From contig JAZQIM010000021.1 in assembly GCA_045541115.1 (NCBI GenBank), positions 81,866 through 145,865 on the forward strand: 64,000 nt of DNA. The letters are read 5' to 3'. A model generated the notes under the pieces. It saw nothing but the letters and a program-made list of their open reading frames with translations, searched no databases and was not told the DNA's origin. Below, piece after piece: positions 1 through 9,600 of this stretch. Positions within the stretch are counted from its first letter, which is position 1; every line of letters starts with the position of its first letter. The translations under genes and the position numbers were made by a program. Origin of the DNA: Aphodoplasma sp045541115 (GTDB lineage: Bacteria > Bacillota > Clostridia > UBA1381 > UMGS1253).

Positions 1-2
1 TC

Positions 3-911
3 TTAAATCCGAAGACAAGCGACGGCGTTTTTTGCGATGAATATGTAGAAAGCGAAAAGAAAAACCTTTGTGATGCTATCGATTCGCTTATAAACGATAA
101 GCAGTCTTATGCTTTGTGGCGAATGTATGAAATTATGTGTAAAGATGAAGCTTATGGCGTACATGAGCTCGGAGAAAAACAAGAGGTCGAAAAGATTACG
201 TCAAAAGCTCTTTATGAGTATTACCAAAATCTACTTAAGAATAGCAAAATCGATATTTTCGTATGCGGAAATGCCGATACAGATAAGCTTTGTGACTGGA
301 TTTGTGACGCGCTTAAAAATGTAGAGACAAAAGACGCGCCATATCCGACTACGAAAAAAATATCGGTTGTTAATGATATTAAAAATATATGCGAAGAGTT
401 TGATGCAAATCAGGCAAAGCTTTCACTCGGTTTTCGTATTAAAGGAAGTGTAGATTATGCAAGCATGCTCGTAGCAAATTCCGTGTGGGGAAGCGGAGCT
501 CATTCGAAGCTTTTTAATAATGTGAGAGAAAAACTCAGCCTCGCGTACTATGCCTTTTCGCGCTATGACAAGTATAAAGATACTATTCTTGTAGGAATGG
601 GTATTGAAACGAAAAATTATAAGATGGCATACGATGAAACGCTTTTGCAGCTTAAAAATGTATGTGACAAAGAATTTAGTGAAAATGAACTCGAAAGCGC
701 GAAGGCATTTATAATAAATGCACTTCGTTCGCAGCGTGACAGCCAATATGCCATGATAGATTTTCATATGGGCCTTCTTATACGCGGCGCCACAGACGAT
801 ATTGACGATTTGTGTGAGAAGGTTAAAGCTGTAACGCCAATGCAAGTATCGCAGACGGCACAGCTTTTCGAGCTTGACACGGTGTATTTTCTTAAAGGCA
901 AGCAGCTATGA
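3..911 (+). CDS. ymfF: M16-family peptidase-like protein, YmfF type (5'-truncated)
   Basis: The frame is open at the left edge, so only the C-terminal 302 residues are visible; the family is usually about 420 residues. The visible part has the second-half M16 fold signature (GSGAHSKLFNNVREK, then LSLAYYAFSRYD). No HxxEH zinc motif occurs in the visible part, so catalytic status cannot be judged. The next gene is an M16 protein with an intact zinc site, and the stop codon lies 19 bases before that gene's ATG. This is the two-subunit arrangement of the YmfF/YmfH pair of Firmicutes, which has been linked to maturation of elongation factor P in Bacillus. That role is family knowledge; the family call itself is fairly secure. 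Confidence 0.75.
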   Translation, partial: LNPKTSDGVFCDEYVESEKKNLCDAIDSLINDKQSYALWRMYEIMCKDEAYGVHELGEKQEVEKITSKALYEYYQNLLKNSKIDIFVCGNADTDKLCDWICDALKNVETKDAPYPTTKKISVVNDIKNICEEFDANQAKLSLGFRIKGSVDYASMLVANSVWGSGAHSKLFNNVREKLSLAYYAFSRYDKYKDTILVGMGIETKNYKMAYDETLLQLKNVCDKEFSENELESAKAFIINALRSQRDSQYAMIDFHMGLLIRGATDDIDDLCEKVKAVTPMQVSQTAQLFELDTVYFLKGKQL

Positions 912-930
912 TGCGGAAATGGAGAAAAAT

Positions 931-2217
931 ATGATAAATTTTGATATAAGAAAAGACGAATTTATAGATGAGACATTATATCATGGCGTACATGAGAGCG
1001 GCGTGAACGTATATGTTATGCCGAAAAAAGGGTATAACAAGTGCCACGCTATGTTTGCAACGCGTTACGGAAGTATTGAAAGCAAATTTGAAAAAGACGG
1101 TAAAATAGTATCAATTCCTGATGGCACGGCGCATTTTTTAGAGCACAAGCTCTTTGAGGAAGAAGATGGTAATGTTTTTGATAAATTTGCACTTTTAGGT
1201 GCAAGCGCAAACGCATTTACAAACTTTACTACAACGGCATATCATTTCAGCACTACATCAAATTTTTATGAGAGCCTTGGAGTACTTATAAACTTTGTGC
1301 AAAATCCGTATTTTACAAAGCAAAGCGTCGACAAAGAGCAGGGCATTATCGGTCAGGAAATAAAGATGTATGACGATGACCCGAACTGGCAGGTGTATTT
1401 TAACGTACTTGGATGCTTGTATAACGAATGCTATATTAAATATGATATTGCAGGAACGGTTGAAAGCATCGCAGAGATTGATAAGGATATTTTATACGAC
1501 ATATATTCTGTTTTTTATCATCCATCAAACATGGTTTTGTTTATCGCGGGCGATGTGCAGATAGAAAAGGTAAGTGAATGTATAGAAAAATCGCTTAAAA
1601 AAGTTACAAAACCCGAGTCAGAAGTGAAAAGACTGTATCCACACGAAAAAGAAGAAATTGCATCTTCGTATGTGCATAAAACGCTCGATGTAGCGATGCC
1701 GCTTTTTGCGCTTGCGTTTAAAGACACACAGACAGATTTGCGCGGCAAAGATCTTTTCAAAAAGGAGATCGAAACGAAGATTCTTGTTGAGATGCTTTTT
1801 GCCAGAAGTTCTGATATATATAAAACACTATACGAAAAAGGGCTCATAAATGAAAGCTTTGATGCGGAGTATGACTGTCACAGCGAATATGCATTTGTAT
1901 GCTTATCGGGAGAGTCGCAAGATCCGTGCGCTGTGCGCGATATTATTACACAGAAGCTCGAAGGATGCACTCTTTTAGAAGAAGACTACCAAAGAGCGAG
2001 AAGAGTCGTATGGGGAAATTATGTGCGCACATATAACTCGACCGAAGCTATCGGTTACAGCTTCGTGCTTCGCCTTTTGACAGGAATAAATTATTTTGAT
2101 TTTAAAGAAGTGTATGAGGCAATAAGCTTTGACGATATAAAGAGAAGAAAAGAGCTTACTTTTGATACAACAAAATGTGCATTGTCCGTAGTTGATAACA
2201 AAAAAACACAGGGGTGA
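931..2217 (+). CDS. ymfH: M16-family zinc peptidase, YmfH type
   Basis: A 428-residue M16 (pitrilysin-like) peptidase. The inverted zinc motif HFLEH lies at residues 68-72, and the matching downstream Glu pair is seen as EQGIIGQE (Glu136, Glu143), so this is the catalytic subunit of the pair. I chose ATG 931 because GGAGA at 921-925 is correctly spaced; an in-frame ATG at 919 and a start inside the preceding gene are less likely. It follows the inactive-type partner within 19 bases, and its stop lies 8 bases before the next gene's ATG, so the three genes form an operon. In Bacillus the homologues are tied to EF-P 5-aminopentanol modification. The substrate here is unknown. Confidence 0.8.
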   Translation: MINFDIRKDEFIDETLYHGVHESGVNVYVMPKKGYNKCHAMFATRYGSIESKFEKDGKIVSIPDGTAHFLEHKLFEEEDGNVFDKFALLGASANAFTNFTTTAYHFSTTSNFYESLGVLINFVQNPYFTKQSVDKEQGIIGQEIKMYDDDPNWQVYFNVLGCLYNECYIKYDIAGTVESIAEIDKDILYDIYSVFYHPSNMVLFIAGDVQIEKVSECIEKSLKKVTKPESEVKRLYPHEKEEIASSYVHKTLDVAMPLFALAFKDTQTDLRGKDLFKKEIETKILVEMLFARSSDIYKTLYEKGLINESFDAEYDCHSEYAFVCLSGESQDPCAVRDIITQKLEGCTLLEEDYQRARRVVWGNYVRTYNSTEAIGYSFVLRLLTGINYFDFKEVYEAISFDDIKRRKELTFDTTKCALSVVDNKKTQG

Positions 2218-2225
2218 TGACGAGA

Positions 2226-3209
2226 ATGGTTAACACGATTGCGTTTCCAAAGCTTAATATAGAGCTTATGATAAATCGCGTTGCATTTACGCTTTTTGGC
2301 AAGGACGTATATTGGTATGGAATTATTATTGCGATAGGATTTGCGCTTGGCGTTTGTTTTGCCGTGTGGCGCGCAAAAAAACAAGGCATAAATCCCGATG
2401 CAATTTTAGATGTCGTGTTATGGGGACTTCCCGTATGCATAATATGCGCGCGTCTTTTTTATGTATTAGGCGATCCCGGCGTGCTTGATGGCGGCTTTTG
2501 GAGAATTATCGCAATATGGGAAGGCGGAATTGCCATATACGGAGCTATAATCGGAGCGATAATGGTAGGAGTTACATACAGCCTGATAAAAAAGATTAAC
2601 ATGGGACTTCTTTTTGACGTGTGCGCTCCTTGTATAATGATTGGGCAAATCGTTGGCAGATGGGGCAATTTTGTAAATGCAGAAGTTTATGGAAGAGTCA
2701 CAGACTCGCTTTTTGGAATGTCAATAAACGGCGCAGCATGTGTAGAGCCTTTGTTTTTATACGAATCGGCGTTGATGCTGTGCGGGCTTGTTTTAATTCT
2801 TTTATATGAAAAATACAAAAAGGCAGATGGTGAAATCTTTTTACTATACATAATGTGGTACGGTGTGATAAGATTTTTCCTTGAGACGCTTCGCTTCGAG
2901 CAGTATGTGTTAAGAATTGCTACTCTTGCGCTTTCACAGCTTGTCGCGCTGCTTGCTGTTATAGCATCTTTTGCGATTTTAATGTCTTTGTATTTTAGAA
3001 GATACAAAGAAAAAAGCGCTCGGAAAATAAAGGAGAGTAATGTAATGGATAAATATACAAAGTTAAAAGAGCAAATAGAAATGACACGAAAAGAGCTTAA
3101 TGAGCTTATGGATACAGGGGCTAGCCAGGAGCAGATTTATGAGAAGAGCTGTGAACTTGACAGGTTAATTGACGAAGAGATGAAAATAATGAAAGAGATG
3201 AGTAAATAA
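2226..3209 (+). CDS. lgt: Prolipoprotein diacylglyceryl transferase with C-terminal Spo0E-like domain
   Basis: Residues 1-260 are Lgt, the membrane enzyme that moves diacylglycerol from phosphatidylglycerol onto the lipobox Cys of prolipoproteins. The core signatures are WEGGIAIYG (98-106), GRWGNFVNAEVYG (144-156, with the essential Arg145), LFLYES, and the late YGVIRFFLETLR segment; about seven hydrophobic spans are visible. Residues 274-327 are unrelated to Lgt and match the Spo0E-like aspartyl-phosphate phosphatase pattern: a basic helix, a short loop, then SCELDRLID with Ser308 and Asp312 as the SxxxD motif. The two parts are joined without a stop. The Spo0E part has its own AGGAG (3031-3035) and ATG (3045). 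ATG 2226 is chosen because of the strong AGGGGTGAT site at 2210-2218; GTG 2214 overlaps the previous stop. Confidence 0.88.
   Translation: MVNTIAFPKLNIELMINRVAFTLFGKDVYWYGIIIAIGFALGVCFAVWRAKKQGINPDAILDVVLWGLPVCIICARLFYVLGDPGVLDGGFWRIIAIWEGGIAIYGAIIGAIMVGVTYSLIKKINMGLLFDVCAPCIMIGQIVGRWGNFVNAEVYGRVTDSLFGMSINGAACVEPLFLYESALMLCGLVLILLYEKYKKADGEIFLLYIMWYGVIRFFLETLRFEQYVLRIATLALSQLVALLAVIASFAILMSLYFRRYKEKSARKIKESNVMDKYTKLKEQIEMTRKELNELMDTGASQEQIYEKSCELDRLIDEEMKIMKEMSK
3045..3209 (+). CDS. Possible independently translated Spo0E-like protein (nested in lgt frame)
   Basis: A 54-residue ORF that shares the frame and stop of the lgt fusion but has its own ATG at 3045, preceded by AGGAGAG at 3031-3037 with good spacing. 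The sequence has the size and motif of free-standing Spo0E-like phosphatases (Ser35, Asp39 in SCELD), which remove phosphate from Spo0A-P and so delay sporulation. Removing one A from the AAAA at 3024-3027 would end Lgt at a TAA just upstream and leave this as an ordinary separate gene. Whether it is made alone, as the Lgt tail, or as both cannot be decided from sequence. Confidence 0.5.
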   Translation: MDKYTKLKEQIEMTRKELNELMDTGASQEQIYEKSCELDRLIDEEMKIMKEMSK

Positions 3210-3217
3210 AAAATTAC

Positions 3218-3251
3218 AGACGCATAAAAAGTGTGTATATGCGTCTTTTTT
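3218..3251 (+). terminator. Rho-independent terminator after lgt
   Basis: A 9-bp stem AGACGCATA / TATGCGTCT (3218-3226 and 3238-3246) with an 11-base loop, followed by a run of T. It ends the M16-lgt operon. The addB ribosome-binding site begins only 8 bases later, so addAB must rely on read-through or an internal promoter that I could not place. Confidence 0.85.
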
Positions 3252-3271
3252 GTTTTATAGGAGGTGGAAAA

Positions 3272-6200
3272 ATGCGCTTTGAGATTTTATATGGCCGCAG
3301 CGGATGCGCCAAAACATATGAGGCTATGGAAAGAATAAAAAAACATATTGCAAACGATGAAAAGTGTGTAATGATTGTGCCGGAGCAGTTTTGCTATAGA
3401 GCCGAAAAGCTTTTTGTATCGTCGCTTGGATCGATAAGCTCGCAGGCCGGCGAGGTCCTTACTTTCACAAGACTTGCGTCGCGCATTTTTTTACAAAAAA
3501 AAGGAGCGTATAAAATGCCGCTTTCACCAGCAGGCAAAAGTATGCTCATGTACAGAGCAATGCTTTCGCAAAAAAATAAGCTTAAGGCGTATTCCTTAGC
3601 AGCTGAAAAAACCGGCTTTGTGCAAAGGCTTATGGATATAGTATCAGAGTTTAAACGCTATGGCATATCGCCTGGTGATTTAAAGAAGGCAGCAGAAAAG
3701 ATAGATAAGCCGGCGCTTGCGGCGAAAATGAACGACCTTTCGCTTATATATGAAAAATATGATGAATTGTTTTTAGATGATTACAGTGATTTTGAGGATA
3801 ACTTATATTTAGCGGCGGGCATGCTTGAAAGCAGCGATTATCTAAAGGATACATACATTTTCATAGATGAGTTTACCGACTTTTTGCCGCAGCATTATAA
3901 GATGATAGAGGTTCTTTCCAAAAGAGCAAAAGGCATAGTGGTGTGCCTTTGTGCAGACAAATCGCTTGATAAAAACTCCTTGTTTGCGCCTTCGGTAAAA
4001 ACATATTTTAAACTAAAAGCTATGTGCGAAGAAAATAGTATTTCATTTGCAAGCACATACCTTGAAAGTAATTTTTTACATAAAGAAAATGAGGAGCTTT
4101 TGCATCTTGAGAAAAACTTTTTGAAAATTGATGCAAAAAGCTATGATGATACGACAAAAAATATTGAAATATTTGAAGCACTCAACACATATTCAGAAAT
4201 CGAAAATGTCGCAAAGAAAATACTGTCTCTTGTGCGCGGAGGCGGCGTAAGATGGCGTGACATCGCTGTTTGCTGCGGCGATGAAGGGATGTATTACGAC
4301 AATATAAAGATGATTTTCTCGCGTTATTCGATACCATGCTTTATATCGGAGAAAAGCGAAATTTCGTCGCATCCGTTAGTGCTTACAATTCTTTCTGCGA
4401 TAGATGTGATTGTGAGCGGCTTTAGCTATGAGAGCGTATTTACATATCTGAAAACAGGCTTTGCAAATATCGACGCACATGAATGTGATTTGCTCGAAAA
4501 TTATGTGCTCGCAACGGGCGTGACGAAGCGTGCATGGCTAGATGATAAGGTGTGGAGCTACAGTGATGCGATAAACGAAGAAGCAGCTGTAGAAAATATA
4601 CAAATAGATCAGATACGCCGCCGCGTATGTGCGCCGCTTAAAAAGCTAGGCGATAACATTGGCAACCGTCACAGCGTAGCACATTCGTGTGAGGCTATTT
4701 ATGAATTTATATGTGAACTTTGCATGGAAGAAAAAACGAGAGCGCTTGTTGACGAGTTTAAAGCATCGGGCGAGCTTGTGAGTGCAAATATGTATACGCG
4801 TATATGGAACAGCATTTTAAATGTATTAGACCAGATAGTGCTCACGACGGGCGAGAAGAAAATTGGTCGAGAGCAGCTTATGAACCTGCTTGAAACGGGA
4901 TTTTTAAATGAGCAGATGGGAATTATTCCGCAGTCGGCAGACAGCGTATCGGTTGTCAATGTGCCGAATGCACGCGTGCAAAGCTGCGATTATATGTTTG
5001 CGCTTGGAACGAACACAGGCGGATTTGTTGGCGCGACAAAGGACGAAGGCATATTTACGGATATAGAGCGTGAGGCGGCTGAAGATGCAGGCCTTTTAAT
5101 TGCTCCTACGAAGCGAGCTGCGCTTTTTGATGCAGATTATCTGATTTATAAGGCAGTTACAAGACCGAAGAAAAAGCTCTTTATTAGCTATGCCGTTTCG
5201 AAAATGGATACGACATCACTTCCTGTGTCACAGGTATGCCGAAATATAAAAAGTATTTTCCCGAATTTATGCATGTCGGATGATTTAGTTAAGGATAAAA
5301 ATGAAAAGCCATTTCTCGGCTCTGTGAGCTCGACGTTCTCTGCTCTTGCGCAGAGCATAAATGACGAGTATGACGATAGTGACGGCTTTTTAGAGCAGCT
5401 ATATGACTGGTATAGGTCAAATGATGAATATAAAGATAAGGTTTACTCTCTTGAAAAGCTTATTTCATACAGTAATGAGGCGTCAACGCTTTCGCCTGAT
5501 AAAGTGGAGAGGTTGTATCCGCGAGGCATAAATACGAGCGCGAGCAGACTTGAGCGATACAGTAAATGCCCGTTTTCGTATTTTGTTGAATATACGCTTA
5601 AGGCAAAAGAGAGAAAAATATTAAAAATCGGCGCGCCCGACATAGGAAATATCATGCATGCTGTGCTTGAACGATTTGAAAAGCAGATAAAAAAAGACAA
5701 TATAGCATGGAATCAGATTGATGAAAAATATGTAGAATCGGTAGTTTCTATGATAGTCGATGAAATCGGTGAGAAAGTGTTTTATGGCTCTACGCTTGAA
5801 AATAAATCGACGCGCTATCTACTTTTACGCCTAAAACGCAATCTCATACGATGTGTCAAATTATTGGTTATGCATATTGCCTCGGGCAGTTTTGAGCCTG
5901 TCGGAAGTGAGATAGAATTTGGCGATGACGGACAGTTAAGGGCAGTGGTAATCGACCTTACAAGCGGTAAAAAGCTCAAAATTCACGGTATTATTGACCG
6001 ACTTGATAAATGTGAGGCAAAAGACGGCACATATTACAGGGTAGTCGATTATAAGTCAGGAAGTAAAAAATTCAGCCTTGAAAATATATATAACAAGCTC
6101 GATTTACAGCTTGTTGTGTATCTTAAGGCGGCTTTGGGTGAAGATGAAAATGCAAAGCCTGCCGGCATGCTTTACTTTAACATTCGTGAGCCGATGATAA

Positions 6201-6634
6201 ATTCGGCATCAAAGATGACAAAAGAAGAATCCGACGCAGCCGTTAAAGACAGCATGAAGCTTGACGGTCTTGTGCTAAACGATATTGAAGTTATACGCGA
6301 CATGGATAAAAATTTTGATGGCGAATCGCAGTTTTTGCCGGTAAAGCTTAACAGTAACGGCGAAATACGGATAAACTCATCTGTTGCTACGATGAGTCAG
6401 TTTAAAGTGCTTTTCGAGTATGTAAAAAAGACACTTGCACAAATTGGCGACAGCATTGCAAGCGGAAATATCGATATAATGCCATACAAAGACGGCGAAA
6501 ACTCGCCTTGCGTATATTGTGCGTATAAGGCGGTTTGCAAGTTTGATGCATCGCGAAGCAAAAAAGGGTACAGAATGTGTCAGAAGGCCCCGGTATCAAA
6601 GGTGTGGGAAATGTTTAGTGAAGGCAGGAGGTGA
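3272..6634 (+). CDS. addB: ATP-dependent helicase-nuclease subunit AddB
   Basis: A 1120-residue AddB, the 4Fe-4S-containing nuclease and Chi-scanning subunit of the AddAB double-strand-break resection complex (the Firmicutes counterpart of RecBCD). A Walker-A-like loop GRSGCAKT is at 8-15 and the RecB-type nuclease motif DYKSG starts at Asp926. The four cluster cysteines are visible at 766, 1080, 1083 and 1089, matching the family's wide C...CxxCx5C spacing. ATG 3272 has a full AGGAGGTGG site at 3259-3267; upstream in-frame codons lie inside the preceding terminator. The stop is two bases before the addA ATG, so the subunits are translationally coupled. All key residues look intact. Confidence 0.96.
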   Translation: MRFEILYGRSGCAKTYEAMERIKKHIANDEKCVMIVPEQFCYRAEKLFVSSLGSISSQAGEVLTFTRLASRIFLQKKGAYKMPLSPAGKSMLMYRAMLSQKNKLKAYSLAAEKTGFVQRLMDIVSEFKRYGISPGDLKKAAEKIDKPALAAKMNDLSLIYEKYDELFLDDYSDFEDNLYLAAGMLESSDYLKDTYIFIDEFTDFLPQHYKMIEVLSKRAKGIVVCLCADKSLDKNSLFAPSVKTYFKLKAMCEENSISFASTYLESNFLHKENEELLHLEKNFLKIDAKSYDDTTKNIEIFEALNTYSEIENVAKKILSLVRGGGVRWRDIAVCCGDEGMYYDNIKMIFSRYSIPCFISEKSEISSHPLVLTILSAIDVIVSGFSYESVFTYLKTGFANIDAHECDLLENYVLATGVTKRAWLDDKVWSYSDAINEEAAVENIQIDQIRRRVCAPLKKLGDNIGNRHSVAHSCEAIYEFICELCMEEKTRALVDEFKASGELVSANMYTRIWNSILNVLDQIVLTTGEKKIGREQLMNLLETGFLNEQMGIIPQSADSVSVVNVPNARVQSCDYMFALGTNTGGFVGATKDEGIFTDIEREAAEDAGLLIAPTKRAALFDADYLIYKAVTRPKKKLFISYAVSKMDTTSLPVSQVCRNIKSIFPNLCMSDDLVKDKNEKPFLGSVSSTFSALAQSINDEYDDSDGFLEQLYDWYRSNDEYKDKVYSLEKLISYSNEASTLSPDKVERLYPRGINTSASRLERYSKCPFSYFVEYTLKAKERKILKIGAPDIGNIMHAVLERFEKQIKKDNIAWNQIDEKYVESVVSMIVDEIGEKVFYGSTLENKSTRYLLLRLKRNLIRCVKLLVMHIASGSFEPVGSEIEFGDDGQLRAVVIDLTSGKKLKIHGIIDRLDKCEAKDGTYYRVVDYKSGSKKFSLENIYNKLDLQLVVYLKAALGEDENAKPAGMLYFNIREPMINSASKMTKEESDAAVKDSMKLDGLVLNDIEVIRDMDKNFDGESQFLPVKLNSNGEIRINSSVATMSQFKVLFEYVKKTLAQIGDSIASGNIDIMPYKDGENSPCVYCAYKAVCKFDASRSKKGYRMCQKAPVSKVWEMFSEGRR

Positions 6635-6636
6635 AT

Positions 6637-9600
6637 ATGTCGGTGAACTGGACGAGTGAGCAAACAAAAGCGATTGAAAAAAAGGATTGCAACTTGATTG
6701 TTGCGGCGGCGGCAGGTTCGGGTAAGACGGCCGTTTTAGTTGAAAAAATAGTGAACATGATAGAGCATAAAACTGATGTCGACAGGCTTTTGGTTACTAC
6801 ATTTACTGATGCGGCTGCAAAGAAAATGAAGCAGGAAATCAGCGATGAAATAAAAAAGAGAATTTTAAGCGACAAAACAAATAATCATCTTGTGCGCCAG
6901 CTTACACTCTTATCAAATGCCGACATATGCACGATTGACTCGTTTTGTATGAAGGTTGTGCGCTCAAGCTTTCATGTGCTGGGCATTGACCCTGATTTTA
7001 AAATTGCTGACCAAAATGAGTCGGAGCTTTTAAGAATGGTAGCTATTGATGAAGTTTTTGAGCAGATGTATGAATCGGACGATGAGGCGTTTTACAATCT
7101 TTTAGAATGTTATGCAGGTCAAAGAGGCGATGATGCGCTTGTAAACGTTGTGCTTTCGCTTCACGACTTTGTGCGCACAATGCCTGATTATAAAGAGTAT
7201 CTTTCAAAGTGCATTGATATGTACAAAACGAGCGGGTCTATATTTGAAAGCAAGTGGGGCAAAGTAGTCGTACAAAGCACAAAGATAGCGCTCGACGGTG
7301 CGATTCGCTGCGTTAAAGATGCACTTGAATATGCGTCGGTTACAGATGAAATGTCAAGCTATGTAGCGTCGCTTGGTATAGACTTAAGAGAGCTTGAAAA
7401 TATATCGGATAAGCTTTGCGGCGGCAATTTTGATGAAACGGCAAAATGCGTAAGAGAGTTTAAGATGGCCGCGGGAGGACGTGCAAAGCCGAAAACGCCC
7501 GACGAAGTAAAAGAAGGCGTTGTAAAAAACCGTGAGTATGTAAAAAAACAGCTATTAAAGCTTGCGCAGGATTTTTATTATGATAGTGAGCAGAATATTA
7601 AAGAGGAAATGCTTTATGCCGCAAAGCAGGTAGAGGCGCTTTGTAATGTTGTGATAAAGCTTGAGGAGAAGTTTTTTGAAATCAAAAATAAGCGCGGCGT
7701 ACTTGATTTTGCTGATATTGAACATCTTGCTCTTAAAGCGCTTAGTATGACAGATGAAAACGAAAAAACAGTTCCAAGTGAGATTGCACGCGAGCTTAAA
7801 GAAAAGTATGAAATGATACTTATTGATGAGTACCAGGATTCAAACGAGCTTCAGGAGACTATTTTTTCAAGAATTTCGCGCGGCGATAATATTTTTATGG
7901 TGGGCGATTTGAAGCAGAGTATTTACCGCTTTAGACATACTAATCCGCTCTTATTTAAGTATAAAAAGGATACATACACCGAAAGCGGCATAAATCAAAG
8001 AGTAATTATGTCGGATAATTTCAGAAGCAGAAAAACGGTTGTTGATTTTGTTAACTTTATTATGTCACAAATCTCGTCGCAGACAGTTGGCGAGATGGAG
8101 TATGACGAAACGGAGAGACTGAACTTCGGCGCGTCATATCCTGATGACGACGAGGATAAAATGTCTGCCGAGATACATATTATAGACGATAATACAGACA
8201 GCGATGATGACGCAAATGAGATTGTATTTGGCGCTCATGCAGAGGCGGTGCGCGTTGCAAAACGCATTTTGCAGCTAAAGCGTGACGGCTTTGAGATTAA
8301 CGATAAAAAAGAAGGCAAACGGCCGTTAAGATATAAAGATATTGTAATTTTAATGCGCTCGCCGAGCGTAGATGCGCAAATTTTTTCAGACGTGCTTGCA
8401 AGCTACGGAATACCGACATTTTCCGATGTTGGCGGCGGATATTTTATGACCGAAGAAGTTGAACTTATGTTATCTTTATTGTCGGTTATAGACAATCCTA
8501 TTCAGGATATTAAACTGCTTGCACTTATGCGCTCTGTTATAGGAAATTTTGATGACAACGAGCTTTTGCAGATAAGACTTAATGACGCTAAAGCCGATAT
8601 ATACAATGCGCTTTGCTCATATGCAAATTGTGACGATGAGCTAGGCAAAAAATGCAGCGACTTTCTTTTGAGAATAAACAACTGGAGAAAACGCGCGCAA
8701 TATATGCAGGTGCATGAGCTCATATCGTATTTGTACGAAGAAACCGGCTTTTATGATTATGTCGGTGTAGGCGCCATAGGAAAGCAGCGCCGTGCAAATC
8801 TCGATTTGCTTTTAGAATATGCGCGTAGCTTCGAGAAGACAAGTTTTAAAGGGCTTTTTAATTTTATAAATTATGCCGAGCGCATAAAAGGCGCAGGACG
8901 TGATATGGGAAGCGCAAAGCTTATAGGCGAAAATCAGGACGTTGTAAGAATAATGAGTATTCACAAAAGCAAGGGCCTTGAATTTGGCGTTGTTTTTGTG
9001 ACAAGACTTGCAAAGAAGTTTAATACGCGCGATTTAAGCAATAACGTCTTGTATCATCCAGCGCTTGGAATAGGTGTAGATTATATCGATGTAGAGGGCA
9101 GATACAAATATCCGACATTTATAAAGCGCGCTATCAAAGAAAAACTTCGTTTTGAGCTACTTAGCGAAGAACTTCGTGTGCTTTATGTGGCGCTGACGCG
9201 TGCTCGAGAAAAGCTGATTTTAACACTTGCCCCAAGCGGTATTGAAGCAAAGAAGAAAAGATGGATTTCGGGCGCGATGGGAAAAGAGAAAAACGCTTTG
9301 CCGCTGTATTATACATCGTCGGCTACTGGAATGAGCGATTGGATTATGGGTGCACTTATGCGCCATGAAGCGTTTCGTGGGTATGCAATGACACATATAT
9401 CATGCGCCGATACAGATGCAAAAATTGATCTTTATACTACGAGTGAAACATTATCTGCTTTTAATGATGGTAATAAAAAAGCGGAGGAAAAAAATGTAAA
9501 AAAAGATTATACGGAGCTGATAGAAAAAAGCTTAGAGTATGTATATCCGTATGAAAAGGCAAAAAATGTGCCTACAAAGATTTCCGTAACAGAGCTTAAG

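Noticed and set aside
2091..2440. Reverse-strand ORFs across the ymfH-lgt region and similar long antisense frames elsewhere (for example in addA, polC, topA, murA)
   Set aside because: They lie opposite strongly conserved genes, lack ribosome-binding sites and have shadow-type composition (Ser/Arg/Thr-rich).
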